Notes: generated from the sequence alone by a model not told the origin. A stretch of DNA of 64,000 nt from Mycobacterium parmense (GCF_010730575.1 NZ_AP022614.1:1240001-1304000), one strand, 5' to 3'; positions 39,043 through 52,097 are shown, counted from the stretch's first letter. Translations and numbers: made by a program.

Positions 39043-39806
39043 TCCGCGGGCTCGTCGCCACGGTCGCCGTGGTAACCGCCACAGCGCTTGCCGGCCCTCC
39101 CGCGGCGAGGGCGTCGGCACCGTCGTTCTGCGGCGAGCTCGGTGGCGACTGGGACGGGCAGTACTGCCACACGACGGTGACCTCCGAGCGAAACGCGGTG
39201 CGCGACATCAGGGTCGCCGTGCCCGGTGAGCTCGTGGACAATCCGGTGGCGGGGCCGGTGATCCGCGATTACCTGCACACGCTGGTCGACAACTGGCGAA
39301 ACGCGAACTCGCACATGATCGCCGACAGCTACGGCGAGGAGAACTATCAGGTCTTCCGGCACGGCAACCTGGTGAGCGCGGTGTTCCACGAGGACTATCA
39401 CGCCGACGGGCCCAGGCCCAACAACGCCTACCGAACCTTCACTTTCGACATGGCGAGCGGCAGGGCGGTACGCCTGGCGGATCTGACCACGTCGAACCCG
39501 CTGACCGCGATCCCGCCGCTGGCGCAGCCCTTCATCCAGACCGCGCTGGATGCGGCTCCCCCGCCGCATGATCCGGGCAGCTATCCGTTCGTCGTCGACC
39601 GCTGGACACCCGACAAGGTGTACTCGGGCGCATACAAGGCGTGGGCGCTGACCCCCGACGAGCTGATCCTCTACATGCCGGATTACCCCGTCGGCCACGA
39701 CGAGCCGGTCGACTTCACGCCCGGCGTCATGCAGTGGTACATGGACGGCGGGACCGTGCAGGCTCACATCCCGCTGGCGGCGCTGAGCGCGGTGCTGCGC
39801 CTCTGA
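39039..39806 (+). CDS. Secreted MPT64-like (RsiV/DUF3298-type) protein closing the mce operon
   Basis: 255 residues from GTG 39039, which overlaps the mam stop. Cleavable Sec signal with AAARASA-like end (PPAARASA). The mature part resembles MPT64: SFCGELGGDWDGQYC gives a Cys pair at the start as in MPT64, followed by a beta-rich domain with NAYRTFTFDMASGRAV and WALTPDELILYMPDY. MPT64 is a secreted antigen of unclear biochemical role. Its place as last gene suggests that it works with this transporter, perhaps handling the lipid outside. Confidence 0.75.
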   Translation: MIRGLVATVAVVTATALAGPPAARASAPSFCGELGGDWDGQYCHTTVTSERNAVRDIRVAVPGELVDNPVAGPVIRDYLHTLVDNWRNANSHMIADSYGEENYQVFRHGNLVSAVFHEDYHADGPRPNNAYRTFTFDMASGRAVRLADLTTSNPLTAIPPLAQPFIQTALDAAPPPHDPGSYPFVVDRWTPDKVYSGAYKAWALTPDELILYMPDYPVGHDEPVDFTPGVMQWYMDGGTVQAHIPLAALSAVLRL

Positions 39807-39848
39807 CTGTCCCGGCCGTCAGGGACCGCAAGATGCCATCGCCCACGG

Positions 39849-39892
39849 CGTGTCGCCGTACAGACACGCGCGCTCGCGACAAGGGCGACACG
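39849..39892. terminator. Hairpin between convergent mce operon and metH
   Basis: CGTGTCGCC (39849-39857) is the exact complement of GGCGACACG (39884-39892), a 9-bp stem with a 26-nt loop. An alternative inner stem GCGTGTC/GACACGC is also possible. It sits after the last mce-operon gene and after the metH stop, where a bidirectional terminator is expected. The motif GTGTCG-CGTACAGA-ACGCGC-CTCGCG is shared with the hairpin at 11353-11416. Confidence 0.5.
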
Positions 39893-39907
39893 GGAGGCGG
39901 GCCGCGC

Positions 39908-43675
<3,768 letters not shown>

Positions 43676-44084
43676 ACACATCCCTTCCGTAGCGGAAGGC
43701 GTCCTTGACTCTGCCGAGCGTGGCGGATCCGGCACGGGCCGGCAATCCGTTGCAACGCCTCTCGACCAGAGAAGTCTACGTCGTCACCCGACGTCTGGAC
43801 GCCCAGCACGGCACGACCCGCCCGGCGACCGGGATGCCCTCGGGCCCCCGGCCTGCGGATCTTGCCGGCACTAGTTACCAAGGTTAACCATATTCACGAC
43901 AAACGTATTTCGGCTCGACCGCCCCCGGTCGCCGACCACCACACGCTGAGCCGATGTCCGCAAGGATGTCGTCTCGCGGCGGTCCTCGTCGGCGGCAGCC
44001 ACCCGACAAGGATAGTGGCTCTATGTAAAAAGCCTGGCCCTTCGTGCGCCGCGAGGTACCGCCGAAGGTCAGCCGAGAAGGCCG
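43676..44084. other. Divergent intergenic region between metH and the PAC2 gene
   Basis: About 409 bp. Contains the metH ribosome-binding site, a 6-bp stem ACGTCG/CGACGT with a 5-nt loop (43778-43794), and an AT-richer stretch around 43880-43915 where promoters probably lie. I searched for cobalamin (GCCACTG box) and SAM riboswitch consensus elements on the minus strand and saw none. No convincing ORF. Confidence 0.4.
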
Positions 44085-44090
44085 TACCCT
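44085..44090 (+). promoter_or_regulatory. Leaderless-type -10 box of the PAC2 gene
   Basis: TACCCT, six bases before GTG 44097, with no Shine-Dalgarno. Predicts that transcription starts at the GTG. Confidence 0.55.
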
Positions 44091-44096
44091 GATTTT

Positions 44097-44987
44097 GTGA
44101 CCCCGCCCGATGGCCCTCCCTATGGGAAAGCCGCATTGCCCGAACTGCACAACACCATCGTCGTGGCGGCGTTCGAGGGCTGGAACGACGCCGGGGACGC
44201 GGCCAGCGACGCGCTCGAGCACCTCGAGGCCATCTGGGAGGCCGACCCCATCCTGGAGATCGACGACGAGGCCTACTACGACTACCAGGTGAATCGGCCC
44301 GTGATCAGGCAGGTCGACGGGGTGACCCGTGAGCTTGTCTGGCCGGCGATGCGCATCTCGCACTGCCGGCCGCCGGGCAGCGACCGCGACGTCGTGCTGA
44401 TGCACGGGGTGGAGCCGAACATGCGCTGGCGGACCTTCTGTTCAGAACTGGTGGCCATCGCCGACAAGCTCAACGTCGACACCGTCGTCATCCTCGGGGC
44501 GCTGCTGGCCGACACCCCGCACACGCGGCCGGTGCCCGTCTCGGGCGCGGCCTACTCCCCCGAGTCGGCGAAGCGCTTCGGCCTCGAGGAGAGCCGCTAC
44601 GAGGGCCCCACCGGCATCGCGGGAGTCTTCCAGGACGCCTGCGTGGCCGCCGGGATCCCCGCGGTGACTTTCTGGGCGGCGGTGCCGCACTACGTGTCGC
44701 AGCCGCCGAACCCGAAAGCCACCGTGGCGCTGCTGCGCCGGGTGGAAGACGTGCTCGACATCGAGGTCCCGCTGGAGGACCTGCCGGCGCAGGCCGAGGA
44801 GTGGGAGCAGGCGATCACCGAGATGGCCGCCGAGGACGAGGACCTGGCCGAATACGTGCTGTCGCTGGAGCAACGCGGCGACGCCGAGGTCGACATGAAC
44901 GAGGCCCTGGGCAAGATCGACGGCGACGCGCTGGCCGCCGAGTTCGAGCGGTACCTGCGCCGGCGCCGCCCGGGCTTCGGCCGCTGA
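44097..44987 (+). CDS. PAC2 family protein (Rv2125-like)
   Basis: 296 residues. PAC2 (proteasome assembly chaperone 2) fold: VVAAFEGWNDAGDAASDAL at the N-terminus, LMHGVEPNMRWRTF, VVILGALLADTPHTRPVPV, and a C-terminal helical extension (EMAAEDEDLAEYVLSLEQRG). Despite the name the bacterial family is not shown to assemble proteasomes; Rv2125 is known structurally but not functionally. Probably leaderless. Ends 18 bp before the convergent dehydrogenase. Confidence 0.92.
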   Translation: MTPPDGPPYGKAALPELHNTIVVAAFEGWNDAGDAASDALEHLEAIWEADPILEIDDEAYYDYQVNRPVIRQVDGVTRELVWPAMRISHCRPPGSDRDVVLMHGVEPNMRWRTFCSELVAIADKLNVDTVVILGALLADTPHTRPVPVSGAAYSPESAKRFGLEESRYEGPTGIAGVFQDACVAAGIPAVTFWAAVPHYVSQPPNPKATVALLRRVEDVLDIEVPLEDLPAQAEEWEQAITEMAAEDEDLAEYVLSLEQRGDAEVDMNEALGKIDGDALAAEFERYLRRRRPGFGR

Positions 44988-45005
44988 TCACCGCTTCCCC
45001 TCGCG

Positions 45006-45896
45006 TTACTCCGGGTCGAGGCCCTGGTTGTAGGCGCTCGTGGAGCGACCGAGCGCGGCGACCTCCGCGTCCATCCTGGGCAGCAGCTCGGCGGTGGTCC
45101 TGCGGATGGGGAGTTCGCCGATCGGGGTGGACAGCACGGGCTTGAGCCACCGCATCGCCGCGACCCAGCGGGGCACGAAGATGCGGCTGTCGCGGCGCTC
45201 GATGCCCCTGGCGATGGCGTCCGCGCATTTGTCGACGGTCGTGGTCTTGTTCAGCGGCCACGGCAGCTTGGCGAGCAACTCGGCGAAGGACGGCAGGTCG
45301 GCCTTGGTATCGCGGACCAGGGCCGTGTCGATCCACGACATGTGCGCCGACCCGACGCCGACCCCCAGGTGGGCCACCTCGAGCCGCAGCGCGTTGGCGA
45401 GGATCTCGACCCCGGCCTTGGACGCGTTGTACGGCGCCAGGCCGGGAGCCGCCGCGTAGGCCGCCAGCGACGAGACGATCAGCGCGTAGCCGCGGCGCTC
45501 GATCACCGCCGGCAGCGTGGCCCGCAGGGTGTGGAAGACGCCGAGCACGTTGACCTCCAGCACTCGCCGGAACGCCTCCGGATCGACCTGCAACACCGAG
45601 CCGTAACTGGCGATGCCGGCGTTGGCCACCACCACGTCGATGCCGCCGAAGCGTTCGACGGCCTGCGCGGCGGCGGACCGCATGGCAGGCAGGTCGCGCA
45701 CGTCGGCGACCGCGGTGAGCACCCGGTCCTCGCCGAGCTCGGCGGCGATCGCGACCAGCTCGGCCTTGTCCAGGTCGGTCAGCACCAGCTTGGCGCCCTT
45801 TTTGCACAGCCGGCGGGCGACCTCGGCCCCGATCCCCCGGGCGCCGCCGGTGATGAAGACGACTTTGCCGTGCATGTTGCCGTTTTGCGAGGTCAT
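45006..45896 (-). CDS. Short-chain dehydrogenase/reductase (Rv2129c-like)
   Basis: 296 residues. Rossmann motif TGGARGIGAEVA, NAG in VVANAGIAS, and catalytic Ser-Tyr-Lys in VSSLAAY...YNASKAG. A C-terminal extension of about 50 residues with an amphipathic helix near WVAAMRWLKPV could associate with membrane lipids. Classical SDR; NADP preference is suggested by Arg after the first Gly motif but is not certain. Substrate unknown. ATG 45896 has TACGGT seven bases upstream; ends convergent to the PAC2 gene. Confidence 0.88.
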   Translation of the reverse strand: MTSQNGNMHGKVVFITGGARGIGAEVARRLCKKGAKLVLTDLDKAELVAIAAELGEDRVLTAVADVRDLPAMRSAAAQAVERFGGIDVVVANAGIASYGSVLQVDPEAFRRVLEVNVLGVFHTLRATLPAVIERRGYALIVSSLAAYAAAPGLAPYNASKAGVEILANALRLEVAHLGVGVGSAHMSWIDTALVRDTKADLPSFAELLAKLPWPLNKTTTVDKCADAIARGIERRDSRIFVPRWVAAMRWLKPVLSTPIGELPIRRTTAELLPRMDAEVAALGRSTSAYNQGLDPE

Positions 45897-45903
45897 GGGC
45901 GAG

Positions 45904-45909
45904 ACCGTA
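45904..45909 (-). promoter_or_regulatory. Leaderless-type -10 box of the SDR gene
   Basis: TACGGT on the minus strand, 7 nt before ATG 45896, located in the 19-bp gap after mshC. It implies separate transcription of the dehydrogenase. Confidence 0.4.
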
Positions 45910-45915
45910 CCGCCA

Positions 45916-47163
45916 TTACAGTTCCACTCCCAGCAACGCGTCGACCGCGGCGGACACCAGCGCCGGCGCCGCGGCGTCGCCGCCCCCGTACTCCAGCGCG
46001 TCGGTGGCCCAACCATCAAGGGCGGCAAGAGCTTTGGGGGTGTTCAGGTCGTCGGCCAGGTATTGGCGCAGCCGGGCCACGACGTCGGTGGCGTCGGGGG
46101 CCGCCTGCAGCGCGGTCGCCTGGCGCCAGCGCCGCAGCCGGGCGATCGCCTCGTCGAGCACCTGACGGCTCCAATACCGGTCGGCACGGTAATGCCCCGA
46201 CAGCAGGCCCAGCCGGATGGCCGCGGGCTCGACGCCCTCGGCGCGCAGCGCCGACACCAGCACCAGGTTGCCGCGGCTCTTGGACATCTTGTGGCCGTCC
46301 CAGCCGATCATCCCGGCGTGCACGTAGTGCCGGGCGAACCGCCGCTCGGCGCGGACGCATTCGGCGTGGGCCGCGGTGAACTCGTGGTGCGGGAAGATCA
46401 GGTCGCTGCCGCCACCCTGGATGTCCAGCCCGCTGCCGATGCGGCTGAGCGCGATCGCCGCGCACTCGATGTGCCAGCCGGGCCGGCCGGCGCCGAAAGG
46501 CGACGGCCAGCTGGGCTCCCCCGGCCGCGCGGCGCGCCACAGCAGGGCGTCGAGCGGATCGGCCTTGCCGGCGCGGCCCGGGTCGCCGCCGCGCTCGGCG
46601 AACAGCCTCAGCATGGTCTCGCGGTCGTAGCCCGACTCGTAGCCGAACTGCGGGGTGGCGTCGGCGCGGTAGTAGACGTCGGGACAGTCGTCGTCGAACA
46701 CGTACGCCGCGCCGGACGCCAGCAGCTTCTCGACGAGTTCGACCACCTCGGAGATCGCTTCGGTGGCGCCCACGTACTCCCGCGGCGGGAGCACCCGCAG
46801 CGCCGCCATGTCCTCGCGGAACAGGGCGACCTGGCCGTCGCCGAGTTCGCGCCAGTCGACGCCGTCGCGGTCGGCGCGCTCGAACAGCGGGTCGTCGACG
46901 TCGGTGACGTTCTGGACGTAGTGCACGTCGTGGCCCAGGTCCAGCCACTGCCGGTGGATCAGGTCGAACGCCAGGTAGGTGGCCGCGTGACCGAGGTGGG
47001 TGGCGTCGTAGGGGGTGATCCCGCAGACGTACATCGTTGCCGCCGAGCCCGGTCCGGTGCCCGCCGCCACCGGGCGCACCTGCCGGTCGGAGGTGTCGTA
47101 GAGCCTCAGTTCCGGACCGCGTCCCGGCAACTCGGGCACTCGCGCGGAAGGCCAGGACTGCAT
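45916..47163 (-). CDS. mshC: Cysteine--1-D-myo-inosityl glucosamine ligase MshC
   Basis: 415 residues (Rv2130c 414). Class I cysteinyl-tRNA-synthetase-like fold: zinc-binding Cys and first ATP motif in [15 protein letters not shown] (HLGH as HIGH), zinc Cys in HIECAAIAL with [11 protein letters not shown], and KMSKS in [10 protein letters not shown]. It lacks the tRNA-binding C-terminal domain. It joins cysteine to GlcN-Ins in the mycothiol pathway. ATG 47163 with a TAGAGT box seven bases upstream. Confidence 0.96.
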   Translation of the reverse strand: MQSWPSARVPELPGRGPELRLYDTSDRQVRPVAAGTGPGSAATMYVCGITPYDATHLGHAATYLAFDLIHRQWLDLGHDVHYVQNVTDVDDPLFERADRDGVDWRELGDGQVALFREDMAALRVLPPREYVGATEAISEVVELVEKLLASGAAYVFDDDCPDVYYRADATPQFGYESGYDRETMLRLFAERGGDPGRAGKADPLDALLWRAARPGEPSWPSPFGAGRPGWHIECAAIALSRIGSGLDIQGGGSDLIFPHHEFTAAHAECVRAERRFARHYVHAGMIGWDGHKMSKSRGNLVLVSALRAEGVEPAAIRLGLLSGHYRADRYWSRQVLDEAIARLRRWRQATALQAAPDATDVVARLRQYLADDLNTPKALAALDGWATDALEYGGGDAAAPALVSAAVDALLGVEL

Positions 47164-47170
47164 GGAGTCG

Positions 47171-47176
47171 ACTCTA
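47171..47176 (-). promoter_or_regulatory. Leaderless-type -10 box of mshC
   Basis: TAGAGT on the minus strand, 7 nt before the mshC ATG, in the 24-bp gap behind cysQ. No Shine-Dalgarno. Confidence 0.5.
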
Positions 47177-47187
47177 AACGCCCGAGT

Positions 47188-47988
47188 TCAGCGCCATGCG
47201 TCGCGGATGGCGCCCAACAGGATCGGCGCAAGCTCGGCGCGGCACATCACGAAATCGGGCAGGTAGGGGTCGAGCTGGTTGTAGCGCAGCGGCGAACCGT
47301 CGAGCCTGGACGCGTGCATGCCGGCGGCCATCACCACCCCCGCCGGCGCAGCCGAGTCCCACTCCCACTGGCCGCCCGCGTGCACGTAGGCGTCGACGTC
47401 CCCGTCGATCATGGCCATCGCCTTGGCGCCGGCCGAGCCGATCGCCACGGGCTGGATCGGCAGCGCCTCCCGCATCCGGAACAACACCGCCGGGGGTCGC
47501 GTCGCGCTCACCGCGATCCGGATGGGGCTGGGGACGCCGACACGCGCCGCCTCGGCCGTCACCGTGTCGCTGCGGTACACAATGTTCCCGCGCGCGGGCA
47601 ACGCCACCGCCGCGTCGGTGATCTCCCGCCCGTGGTCGGCGGCAGCGCCGCTGGGACGCTGCCAGAGCGCGACGTGCACCGCCCAGTCGTCGCGGCCCGG
47701 CGTCGAGAACTCCCGGGTGCCGTCCAGCGGGTCGATGATCCAGACGCGGTCGTGCCGCAGCCGCACCAGGTCGTCGTAGGCCTCCTCGCTGAGCACCGCG
47801 TCGCCGGGCCGCTCGGCCTTCAGCCGCCGCAGCAACAGCGCGTTCGCCAGGCTGTCGCCCGCGTCGCCGAGCACCCACGGATGGCCGAAACCGACCTCCT
47901 CGCGGACCTTCAGCAGCAGCTCCCCCGCGTCGGCGGCAAGGTCGGCGGCCAACGCGGCATCGGTCATCTCGTCCGCGGCGGCGCTCAC
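47188..47988 (-). CDS. cysQ: 3'-phosphoadenosine 5'-phosphate phosphatase CysQ
   Basis: 266 residues (Rv2131c 267). Lithium-sensitive phosphatase fold: metal ligands in LSEEAYDD and [16 protein letters not shown], and the C-terminal [14 protein letters not shown]. It hydrolyses PAP in sulfate assimilation; family members also act on inositol phosphate and fructose 1,6-bisphosphate. GTG 47988 is preceded by GATACT six bases upstream, so probably leaderless. Lies directly ahead of mshC, both linked to sulfur metabolism. Confidence 0.94.
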   Translation of the reverse strand: MSAAADEMTDAALAADLAADAGELLLKVREEVGFGHPWVLGDAGDSLANALLLRRLKAERPGDAVLSEEAYDDLVRLRHDRVWIIDPLDGTREFSTPGRDDWAVHVALWQRPSGAAADHGREITDAAVALPARGNIVYRSDTVTAEAARVGVPSPIRIAVSATRPPAVLFRMREALPIQPVAIGSAGAKAMAMIDGDVDAYVHAGGQWEWDSAAPAGVVMAAGMHASRLDGSPLRYNQLDPYLPDFVMCRAELAPILLGAIRDAWR

Positions 47989-47994
47989 CGGTTC

Positions 47995-48000
47995 AGTATC
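47995..48000 (-). promoter_or_regulatory. Leaderless-type -10 box of cysQ
   Basis: GATACT on the minus strand, 6 nt before GTG 47988; no Shine-Dalgarno. Confidence 0.45.
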
Positions 48001-48031
48001 GCCGACGGTCCGAACGGCTCCTGGCCCCGCA

Positions 48032-48844
48032 CTAAAAAGCCGGCCAGGGAATCGGGCGGTGCCGGTTCGGTCCGGGCATCACCGGGTTGTCGAGCAGCGC
48101 GTGGGCGCGCCGCAGCAGCGCCGCGATCTCCGTGCGGGTGATCCGCCCGGCCAGTTCGTCGGCCAGCGAGCCCCCGCGCAGCGCGTCGACGAGCCCGGCC
48201 ACCGCCTCGAGGGTCTCGTCGTCGACGGGCTTGCCGGCCCAGCCCCACAGCACCGTGCGCAGCTTGTCCTCGACGTGCAGGCACACGCCGTGGTCGACGC
48301 CGTAGACCCGGCCGTCGACGCCGAACAGGATGTGGCCGCCCTTGCGGTCGGCGTTGTTGATCAGCACGTCGAACACGGCCATCCGGCGCAGCCGGACGTC
48401 GTCGGCGTGCATGAGGATGACCTCGTCGCCGGCGTAGTCGTGGGCCCGCAGCACCGGCAGGTAGCCCGGCTGCGGCTTGTCGGCGGGGAACAGGTCGACC
48501 AGGTCCGGCGCCGGATCGCAACCGTTCTCGTCACCGGGCTGGTGCACCCACTGCTGCAGCATGCCCTGGCCCGCGGGTCCGTCGCGAATCACCGTGTACG
48601 GCACGATGTTCCAGCCCAGCTGCCTCGAGATCAGGTACGCACCCAACTCACGGCCGGCCAGGGTGCCGTCGGGAAAGTCCCAGAGCGGCTGTTCGCCGGC
48701 GATCGGCTTGTAGACGCAGTGCACGCTGCGCTCGCCCAGAATGGCCTCGCACAGGAAGGTGCCGTTGCTGGCTGAGCGGATGCGTCCGAGGACCGTCAGC
48801 TCGCCGTTGCGCAGCACCTCGCGCTCGTCACTCCTCGGGTTCAT
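48032..48844 (-). CDS. SCO1664-like kinase-fold protein (Rv2133c-like)
   Basis: 270 residues. The family has a PI3/PI4-kinase-like fold: [18 protein letters not shown] contains the nucleotide-contacting Lys, [20 protein letters not shown] the catalytic-loop Asp and Asn, and [12 protein letters not shown] the DHG metal site. It probably phosphorylates a protein or small molecule; substrate unknown. The ATG at 48844 lies inside the end of the upstream DUF3090 gene (17-bp overlap); a start at VLRNGELT a few codons later is also possible. Operon with DUF3090 and phosphatase. Confidence 0.85.
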   Translation of the reverse strand: MNPRSDEREVLRNGELTVLGRIRSASNGTFLCEAILGERSVHCVYKPIAGEQPLWDFPDGTLAGRELGAYLISRQLGWNIVPYTVIRDGPAGQGMLQQWVHQPGDENGCDPAPDLVDLFPADKPQPGYLPVLRAHDYAGDEVILMHADDVRLRRMAVFDVLINNADRKGGHILFGVDGRVYGVDHGVCLHVEDKLRTVLWGWAGKPVDDETLEAVAGLVDALRGGSLADELAGRITRTEIAALLRRAHALLDNPVMPGPNRHRPIPWPAF

Positions 48845-49415
48845 CGTTGGACCCGAGCAGCGCGCCACGCTTGTAACCGTTGGTGCGCGCGCAGATGTGA
48901 CCGTCCGGGTCCAGCGGCTCCTCGCACAACGGGCACGGCGGACGCCCCGCCGAGATGACGCGGTTGGAGCGCGTGGCGAACTGCCGCGCTGATTCCGGCG
49001 TCAGGAACACCCGCACGGCGTCGGGACCCTCGTCGGTGTCGTCGAGCACCACCGACGCGTCGAATTCGGCGTCGGTGACGGCCAGCAGCTCGACCACGAC
49101 GGTCTGGGCCTCGGAGTCCCAGCCCAGACCCATGGTTCCGACCCGGAACTCGGCGTCGACCGGGGTGACCAACGGGCTGAGGTCCTCCACCTCCGTGGGC
49201 TCAGGAGGCACCGGCGTGCCGAACCGGCGGTTGACCTCGAGCAGCAGCGCGCCGATGCGTTCGGCCAGCACCGCGACCTGTTGCTTCTCCAGGACCACCG
49301 ACACCACCCGCGCGTCGTGCACCGCCTGGATGTAGAAGGTGCGATTCCCGGGCTGGCCGACGGTCCCGGCCACGAAACGGTCGGGTGTGCGGAAGACGTG
49401 AATTGCGCGGGCCAT
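48828..49415 (-). CDS. DUF3090 family protein (Rv2134c-like)
   Basis: 195 residues, same length as Rv2134c. The middle is a beta-rich domain (FRTPDRFVAGTVGQPGNRTFY, VVSVVLEKQQVAVLAER); near the end CPLCEEPLDPDGHIC is a four-Cys/His zinc ribbon. It is always found next to the SCO1664-like and histidine-phosphatase genes in actinobacteria, which suggests a shared pathway of unknown nature. ATG 49415 with a TATTTT box 9 bases upstream. Confidence 0.88.
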   Translation of the reverse strand: MARAIHVFRTPDRFVAGTVGQPGNRTFYIQAVHDARVVSVVLEKQQVAVLAERIGALLLEVNRRFGTPVPPEPTEVEDLSPLVTPVDAEFRVGTMGLGWDSEAQTVVVELLAVTDAEFDASVVLDDTDEGPDAVRVFLTPESARQFATRSNRVISAGRPPCPLCEEPLDPDGHICARTNGYKRGALLGSNDEPEE

Positions 49416-49495
49416 GGCAATTCCAAAATACCGGCTCTTGCCGTCGCGGTGCGATTCGATCGTCGGCCCGCGGCAGAATTAACCCCGCAGCAGAA

Positions 49496-50272
49496 TCAAT
49501 CCGTCGTCCCGCCGACCACAGCGTCGCTCGACAGCACCGCGGCAGCCGGCGCCTGAGTCGACGCCTCGCTTGCCTGCCCGTCGGCTTCCGCGGCCGGCCC
49601 GTCCTTTGCCGGCTCCTTCGCCTGGTCTGTCGCGGGCGGCCCGGCACGCAAAGCGGCCGACAGCCGTGTCCCGGTGTGATTGACGTGCAACACAAACGGC
49701 CGCAGCTCGGTGTAGCGGATCACGCTCAGCGACGCCGGATCGGCGGTGACGCGCTGGAAGCCGTCGAGGTGGATGCCGTACGCGTCGGCCACCAACGCCT
49801 TGATGACGTCGCCGTGCGTACAAGCCACCCACAGCGCGTCGCCGCCGTGCTGCTCGGCCAATCGCCGGTCGTGCTCGCGCACGGCGGCCACGGCGCGCGC
49901 CTGCACCTGCGCCAGGCCCTCGCCGCCAGGAAACACCGCCGCGCTGGGATGGGCCTGCACGACCCGCCACAACGGCTCACCGGTCAGTTCGCCGATCTTG
50001 CGGCCCGTCCATTCGCCGTAGTCCACTTCGGCGAGCCGGTCCTCGACGAGCGGCTCGAGGCCCAGCGCGTCGGCGAGCGGCTCGACGGTGCGACGGCAGC
50101 GCAACAGCGGCGAGGTGACGAGCGCGCGAATCGGCAGATCACCGACCCGGTCGATGAGGCCGGCGGCCTGCTCGCGGCCCCGGTCATCGAGGTCGACGCC
50201 CTCGGACCGGCCCGCCAGGACGCCCGCGGTGTTCGACGTCGAGCGGCCGTGCCGCAGCAGCAGGACCGTCAT
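49496..50272 (-). CDS. Histidine phosphatase family protein (Rv2135c-like)
   Basis: 258 residues. LLRHGRSTSN carries the phospho-accepting His; the second His is in ACTHGDVIKAL, the Arg in SPLLRCRRT. Rv2135c was shown to have acid phosphatase activity. The last 50 residues are a Glu/Ala/Pro-rich disordered tail. ATG 50272 chosen because it starts directly at the first beta-strand. In M. tuberculosis uppP lies just upstream; here that place is empty. Confidence 0.9.
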   Translation of the reverse strand: MTVLLLRHGRSTSNTAGVLAGRSEGVDLDDRGREQAAGLIDRVGDLPIRALVTSPLLRCRRTVEPLADALGLEPLVEDRLAEVDYGEWTGRKIGELTGEPLWRVVQAHPSAAVFPGGEGLAQVQARAVAAVREHDRRLAEQHGGDALWVACTHGDVIKALVADAYGIHLDGFQRVTADPASLSVIRYTELRPFVLHVNHTGTRLSAALRAGPPATDQAKEPAKDGPAAEADGQASEASTQAPAAAVLSSDAVVGGTTD

Positions 50273-50357
50273 GCCGCGGCGCCCAGCCACCAACACATCG
50301 CCGACGCACTCACGACCACGACCGTACCTGCCGCAGGAGGCCCGTCCCGCGCGACGA

Positions 50358-50660
50358 CTAGCGTGAAACCGGTATCGCTCTCGCGACGGAGTCACGCACC
50401 GCGGCCGTCAGGCTGCGCTCGTCGGTGAGGTCGATGTCGACAAGGCTGCGAACCGCCCGCGCGACCACCTCCTCGGCCTGAGGAACCGGTCCGGCCAAGC
50501 GGGGCCGGTAAATTTCGACGACGAGCGAACGGTGCTCGATGTGAAAGGAAAAACTGCGTCCATCACCGACCTGTCCGTACCCGCTGGCGGAGATTCCTGT
50601 CGAAATGTCTTCGACAGCAAACTCTTTGCGCGAGATATGCCGGTCAACGATGACGGTCAT
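50358..50660 (-). CDS. Conserved small protein (Rv2137c-like)
   Basis: 100 residues, mixed alpha/beta, no signal. It corresponds by position to Rv2137c, of unknown function. FSFHIEHRSLVVEIYRPR looks like beta-strands, followed by helices with AVRSLVDIDLTDERSLTAAV. ATG 50660 has a TATGGT box six bases upstream, so it is probably leaderless; the annotated M. tuberculosis homologue is longer (137 aa). Diverges from lppL. Confidence 0.8.
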   Translation of the reverse strand: MTVIVDRHISRKEFAVEDISTGISASGYGQVGDGRSFSFHIEHRSLVVEIYRPRLAGPVPQAEEVVARAVRSLVDIDLTDERSLTAAVRDSVARAIPVSR

Positions 50661-50666
50661 ATCGCG

Positions 50667-50672
50667 ACCATA
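50667..50672 (-). promoter_or_regulatory. Leaderless-type -10 box of the Rv2137c-like gene
   Basis: TATGGT on the minus strand, 6 nt before ATG 50660, with no Shine-Dalgarno. Confidence 0.5.
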
Positions 50673-50769
50673 CCTCGTGAGCCCGGCACGATGTGCACAA
50701 CACGGCAAATTGGGCGCGAAACCGTTCCTTACAATTTGACCCTCATGCAGGTTACGCGAAGGAAAATAA

Positions 50770-51837
50770 TTGCTGCCAGGGATTAATCGCCGCAAACGGG
50801 CAGTTCGGGGCACCTCCCTCAGCTCGCTCGTTTTGCTGGCGACGGTTGCCGGCTGTTCCTCGAATCCGCTGAATCCCGCTCCGCCGACCATCGCACCGGC
50901 GTCGGCGGCGGTGTCGCCGCCGGTCTCGCGGCAGCCGGCCGGCGCCGTCGCAGCGCTGTCAGCCCACGCCACGGCGGCCGTCTTCGACGGCGGCACCCAC
51001 GAGCTGGCGGTCTTGTCCCCCGGCGCCGACTCGGCGGCGCCGGGGAGCGTCGCCGTCTTCGCCGGCACCCGGGCCGCACCGCGCGTGCTGGCCCTGCCGG
51101 GACCGGCGTCGGCGCTGACCGACGACGGCCACGGCACGGTGTACCTGGCCGCCCGCGGCGGCTACTTCGTGGTCGACCTGCCCACCGGGCGCACCGCACG
51201 GGTGGGTCTGTCCGAGGCCGCGACGACCGAGTTCACCGCGATCGCGCAACGGGCCGACGGCAAGCTCGTCCTGGGCAGCGCCGACGGGGCCGTCTACACC
51301 CTGGCCTCCCGGACCCCGGACAGGGTCGCCGCCGCGACCGTCGGCGGCCGCAACAAAATCTTCGCGCGCGTTGATTGGCTTGTCACGCAAGGAAATACGA
51401 CGGTGGTGCTGGACCGGGCGCAAACCTCGGTGACCACCATCGGCGACGACGGACGTGCGCGGCAGGCACTGCGCGCCGGCGAGGGCGCCACCACCATGGC
51501 CGCCGATCCGCTGGGCCGGGTGCTGGTGGCCGACACCCGGGGCGGCCAGCTGCTGGTGTACGGCGTCGACCCGCTGATGCTGCGCCAGGCCTATCCCGTG
51601 CCGCAGGCACCCTACGGCTTGGCGGGTTCGCGCGCTCTGTCCTGGGTGTCCCAGACGGGCTCCAACGTCGTGATTGGTTACGATCTGTCCACCGGAATTC
51701 CCGTCGAAAAGGTGCGTTACCCAACCGTGCAGCAACCCGACTCGCTGGCCTTTGACGAATCGTCAGGCACCTTGTACGTGGTGTCGGGGTCCGGTGCGGG
51801 GGTCCAGATCATCGAGCACGCGGCGGGCCGGCCGTGA
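50770..51837 (+). CDS. lppL: Lipoprotein LppL
   Basis: 355 residues. TTG 50770 with AAGGA seven bases upstream; the basic N-terminus NRRKRAVRG, hydrophobic [11 protein letters not shown] and lipobox VAGC are right for a lipoprotein (lipidated Cys near residue 29). The rest is a beta-propeller-like repeat protein ([63 protein letters not shown]) with four to six blades. It is anchored outside the membrane; ligand unknown. Coupled to the next gene by GTGA. Confidence 0.9.
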   Translation: MLPGINRRKRAVRGTSLSSLVLLATVAGCSSNPLNPAPPTIAPASAAVSPPVSRQPAGAVAALSAHATAAVFDGGTHELAVLSPGADSAAPGSVAVFAGTRAAPRVLALPGPASALTDDGHGTVYLAARGGYFVVDLPTGRTARVGLSEAATTEFTAIAQRADGKLVLGSADGAVYTLASRTPDRVAAATVGGRNKIFARVDWLVTQGNTTVVLDRAQTSVTTIGDDGRARQALRAGEGATTMAADPLGRVLVADTRGGQLLVYGVDPLMLRQAYPVPQAPYGLAGSRALSWVSQTGSNVVIGYDLSTGIPVEKVRYPTVQQPDSLAFDESSGTLYVVSGSGAGVQIIEHAAGRP

Positions 51838-52097
51838 CGAGCTCTCCGATGCCGCGACGAAGTCAGCTACCGGCGGGGTGGGACACCGAGATGTCCGACG
51901 ACTACGAGTGGGTGCCGTTGCGGCTGCCGCCCGAGGTGACCCGGCTGAGCGCGTCGATCCGGCTGTCCATCGAGGCCGAATATCGCGGCTGGGAGTTGAC
52001 CCGGGTGCGGCTGTACACCGATGGCAGCCGGCGGGTCCTCCTGCGTCGCAAGAAGACTCGTGTCGACAGCCGGCGGCCCGACCAGCCCGAACTGTGA
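51834..52097 (+). CDS. Small conserved protein, DUF5703-like
   Basis: 87 residues, soluble and basic at the C-terminus. [38 protein letters not shown] is a compact alpha/beta segment, RRVLLRRKK a basic tail. GTG 51834 overlaps the lppL stop and its own stop overlaps the pyrD start, so it is the middle of a three-gene coupled unit. I recall the family name DUF5703 for this position; function unknown. Confidence 0.8.
   Translation: MTSSPMPRRSQLPAGWDTEMSDDYEWVPLRLPPEVTRLSASIRLSIEAEYRGWELTRVRLYTDGSRRVLLRRKKTRVDSRRPDQPEL

Noticed and set aside
43676..44084. Cobalamin or SAM riboswitch upstream of metH
   Set aside because: No GCCACTG-type B12 box and no SAM riboswitch core seen on the metH strand; only one short 6-bp stem was found.
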